DNA from: Lachnospiraceae bacterium
GTDB taxonomy: Bacteria; Bacillota; Clostridia; Lachnospirales; Lachnospiraceae
Direction: 5' to 3'
Length of the DNA: 64,000 bases
Assembly (NCBI GenBank): GCA_017470935.1
Contig: JAFUXG010000006.1
Location: 86,872 to 150,871, forward strand
Part shown: piece after piece, positions 61,806 through 64,000 of the stretch
How positions within the stretch are numbered: the first letter of the stretch is position 1
How the letters are laid out: each line of letters starts with the position of its first letter
Position numbers and translations under genes: made by a program
Notes under the pieces: model-generated
Database searches by the model: none
Seen by the model: the letters and a program-made list of their open reading frames with translations, nothing else
What the model was told of the DNA's origin: nothing

Positions 61806-63647
61806 ATGGACAATACATTTGTTGTTAATATTATTCACCGTCCGGAGATGGTACCTGAGTATGCGGAAAAGGTTACCGGACAGGGTAAGGCTGAAGATAT
61901 CGGCAGAAAAGCTTTGCTGACAGAGTCACTTGATATCTTCAAGTTTCAGCAGGAGACTGCTCATAAGAACGGATTAAAGGTTACTATTCAGATGACCTAT
62001 GCAAGCCTTTTTAATGACGAGGCATGCGAGCTTGCAAAATCTGATCATGAGAAGTACGGAGATGAGATAGCACTTTCTTTGTTAGGACTTCCATGTAAGG
62101 AGTTCCGTGAGAAGTATAAGACTAAGGATTTCTGTATATGGATGTTCTCTATGGAGGACAAGAAGAGCATTGTAGATGATGTGTTTGGAAAGTTCCATGA
62201 CCGCTTCGGATTCTATCCTGAGTCCACCGGTTCATACTATATGGATGCAGAGCTCACCAACTATATCAAGGAGAAGTATCCTATGGTTAAATGTGCGGTC
62301 GCAACCTGCTGGGAGGAGGGACCGAAGGCATACCATACCTGTAACAATTCATGGTACACATTGTTTGACGGAGGCCCATGGAATCCATGGATTCCTTCAA
62401 AGCAGAATACCCACGCACCTGCCTCTAATGAAGCAGAGGACAGCGGTATCGTGGCAATCCCTCATTTATCCCGTGACCTTCTGGCATGCTATGACGGCAA
62501 CGGCTCGAACTTTGGAACTCACCCACAAAACGTTCTGCGTGGAATGATCTATGACACAAAGACATGGGAGTACCCATATCTCTATAACCTGATAGACCAG
62601 TACAGATACCTGGCTAAATTCAATAACGGTTACTCATATAATATGATGTTTGTTGGCCCCGGCTGGCTCAATAAGATGGGAAGATGGGAGCAGCCCTATG
62701 AGCTTCTCAAGAAGTCTTACGAGGATGGAATGGCATACTATGGCGAGCTTAAGAAGAAGGGTGAGCTGATAGATATGACCATGGCTGAGTTCGCAGATTT
62801 CTACCGTGAGAATAAGGGCTACGAGGAGCCTGAATGTGCCCTCTGGAAGGATATTCTATATGGCTCTGATAAGCAGCTTTTCTGGTATGTGGATCCTTAC
62901 ATGAGAGCCTGTGTCAATATGGATCAGGGCGGTGCCATTGTAGACTTAAGACCTTATGCCTCTAAGATTAAATGGGAGGTGGGAATCGGTACAAAGCATG
63001 TGCAGGATGCCTCATATCCTTTCCTTATTCAGGAGAAGTACAGGGCAGGATACTTTACCCACTATGCAGGTGAGGGAACTGTGCGATCTGCAAAGGTATC
63101 ATATAACGGCGAGGAGGTCGACCTTTGTCTCTGCAGAACCCATGCAGCCTTCTCACAGGAGGGAAAGAAGAGAATCCTTACTCTTGATCCTGTTGATATT
63201 GAGTTCTACGACCTTACAGTTAAGATTGGAACAAGGATTATTTTTGAGGAAGGCTCTTCTAACATACAGCATGAGAGAACGATCCTTGAAATGAGTAATC
63301 CTGATGCAGAGGTTGAGCTCAACGAGTATATCGTTGCATGCTATGGAACAACAGAGTATCCTGAGGATATGACAGGGATCACACTTGGAGTTGCAGGAAG
63401 CAGCAGCGAGAAGACCATTGATTATGCATATAAATGCCGTGAAGAGAAGCTTGATGGCGCATCTAATGCCTACGCAGTTATTCCTGCAATCGACACAAGG
63501 GTTTCACTCTCAACTGATGCAAAGGACGGCTTTGGCTACATAGAAGAGGGATATGCATTTTCTCCTATGTTCAAGCTTGGATATAAGAAACGTATTTCTG
63601 ATAAGGAGGTAATTTCCACATGGCTCAATCTGGAAAAGGCAAATTAA
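61806..63647 (+). CDS. Large barrel-like enzyme of unknown specificity in the galactoside locus
   Basis: A 613-residue cytoplasmic protein I cannot name. Residues 1-340 read like a NodB/GH57-type deformed barrel: FVVNIIHRPEM, HKNGLKVTIQMTYASLF, RFGFYPESTGSYYMDAELTNYI and KCAVATCWEEGPKAYHT hold many His, Asp and Glu. From about 360 to the end it is beta-rich, like the accessory domains of glycosidases. There is no signal peptide. ATG 61806 lies seven bases after AGGAG. Placement after the transporter suggests it processes the imported sugar. Confidence is high that it is a gene and low on function. Confidence 0.75.
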   Translation: MDNTFVVNIIHRPEMVPEYAEKVTGQGKAEDIGRKALLTESLDIFKFQQETAHKNGLKVTIQMTYASLFNDEACELAKSDHEKYGDEIALSLLGLPCKEFREKYKTKDFCIWMFSMEDKKSIVDDVFGKFHDRFGFYPESTGSYYMDAELTNYIKEKYPMVKCAVATCWEEGPKAYHTCNNSWYTLFDGGPWNPWIPSKQNTHAPASNEAEDSGIVAIPHLSRDLLACYDGNGSNFGTHPQNVLRGMIYDTKTWEYPYLYNLIDQYRYLAKFNNGYSYNMMFVGPGWLNKMGRWEQPYELLKKSYEDGMAYYGELKKKGELIDMTMAEFADFYRENKGYEEPECALWKDILYGSDKQLFWYVDPYMRACVNMDQGGAIVDLRPYASKIKWEVGIGTKHVQDASYPFLIQEKYRAGYFTHYAGEGTVRSAKVSYNGEEVDLCLCRTHAAFSQEGKKRILTLDPVDIEFYDLTVKIGTRIIFEEGSSNIQHERTILEMSNPDAEVELNEYIVACYGTTEYPEDMTGITLGVAGSSSEKTIDYAYKCREEKLDGASNAYAVIPAIDTRVSLSTDAKDGFGYIEEGYAFSPMFKLGYKKRISDKEVISTWLNLEKAN

Positions 63648-63832
63648 ACTATCGCTGTCCCCTCTGCTTTATGAGGGATTTGGATATTGATATGTTCTAC
63701 GATAAAGACAAGAAGGAGTATTACTGCCTGCGCTGCCAGTATACCGGAGACGAAGAGGACGTGCTGGCAAAGAATGAACTTGTGCGCATCAAGTACCGCA
63801 GGATGCATGAGCGCATAACGAACTTTGAGTAA
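63620..63832 (+). CDS. Small zinc-ribbon protein
   Basis: A 70-residue protein with two CxxC knuckles, CPLC (residues 13-16) and CLRC (36-39), that should bind one zinc. The rest is charged (ELVRIKYRRMHERITNFE). AAGGAGG lies within the preceding gene, and the start overlaps it by 28 bases, so the two are coupled. The role is unknown. The last 168 bases of the window hold no gene I can support. Confidence 0.75.
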   Translation: MAQSGKGKLNYRCPLCFMRDLDIDMFYDKDKKEYYCLRCQYTGDEEDVLAKNELVRIKYRRMHERITNFE

Positions 63833-64000
63833 ATTACTGTTTAGTGCAGTTTTGTTTTCGTATGGCGGACGCAGGTAAGCTGGCAGCATGGTGCGTTTTG
63901 TATGACTTTCTGTACGGTGATAAGAGTTTCTAAGTATCCCGTTAAAGCTTTGATGACGTACGCGGCAAGGTGCTTAGTCGCCATCCATGGCTCCGGCGCA

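Overview
The window looks like chromosomal DNA from a low-GC, anaerobic Firmicute of the Lachnospiraceae type. The pointers are a class II (Firmicutes-type) GalT, a CIRCE element in front of clpB, a CD1871A-type CXXC small protein beside a TlpA lipoprotein and a NapH-like ferredoxin, BIG2 surface proteins, GH42/ABC sugar uptake, strong AGGAGG ribosome binding sites and many intrinsic terminators. This assignment is inference; no rRNA or tRNA gene was found to fix it.

Layout. 0-3 kb: a broken MNT/HEPN toxin-antitoxin pair and a two-gene ABC exporter whose promoter carries an inverted repeat that recurs in a second promoter after the operon. 3-11 kb: a thiol/iron-sulfur redox module, a leucine-rich-repeat surface protein, an EAL c-di-GMP protein, and an XRE regulator divergent from a large Ig-like secreted protein. 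11-20 kb: a stand-alone CdiA-CT-like nuclease, LysR and EcsC proteins, an HD-GYP-like protein, an unusual glycosyltransferase/aldo-keto reductase fusion, a trigger-factor-like lipoprotein, YitT and endonuclease III. 20-25 kb: a chemotaxis receptor and clpB under a CIRCE operator.

25-33 kb is the most unusual stretch. One BcrA-type ATPase is followed by six tandem paralogous 257-residue ABC-2 permeases. Their C-terminal halves are nearly identical and their N-terminal halves differ. A PIN toxin-antitoxin pair, a broken antitoxin and a family of related terminators lie between them. 33-39 kb holds a MATE pump, a possible structured leader RNA ahead of a membrane protein/XRE pair, a RelE-type toxin-antitoxin module, a run of decayed genes (methyltransferase, GGDEF, response regulator) and a minimal DnaB-like ATPase with a small partner protein. 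39-51 kb is mostly metabolic and envelope genes: aldo-keto reductase, two receiver-domain proteins, aminotransferase, cardiolipin synthase, rRNA-type methyltransferase, phosphodiester glycosidase, and a PD-(D/E)XK protein with an in-frame 48-bp tandem repeat.

51-64 kb is a galactoside-use locus. On the minus strand lie a GH42 beta-galactosidase, galK and galT; a 38-bp tandem repeat separates the first two. On the plus strand lie a LacI-family regulator, a substrate-binding lipoprotein, two MalF/MalG-type permeases, a 613-residue enzyme-like protein I cannot name, and a small zinc-ribbon protein. The same 16-bp LacI-type operator core sits in the GH42/lacI divergent promoter region and just after the binding-protein promoter, so one regulator probably controls uptake, hydrolysis and Leloir-pathway entry together.
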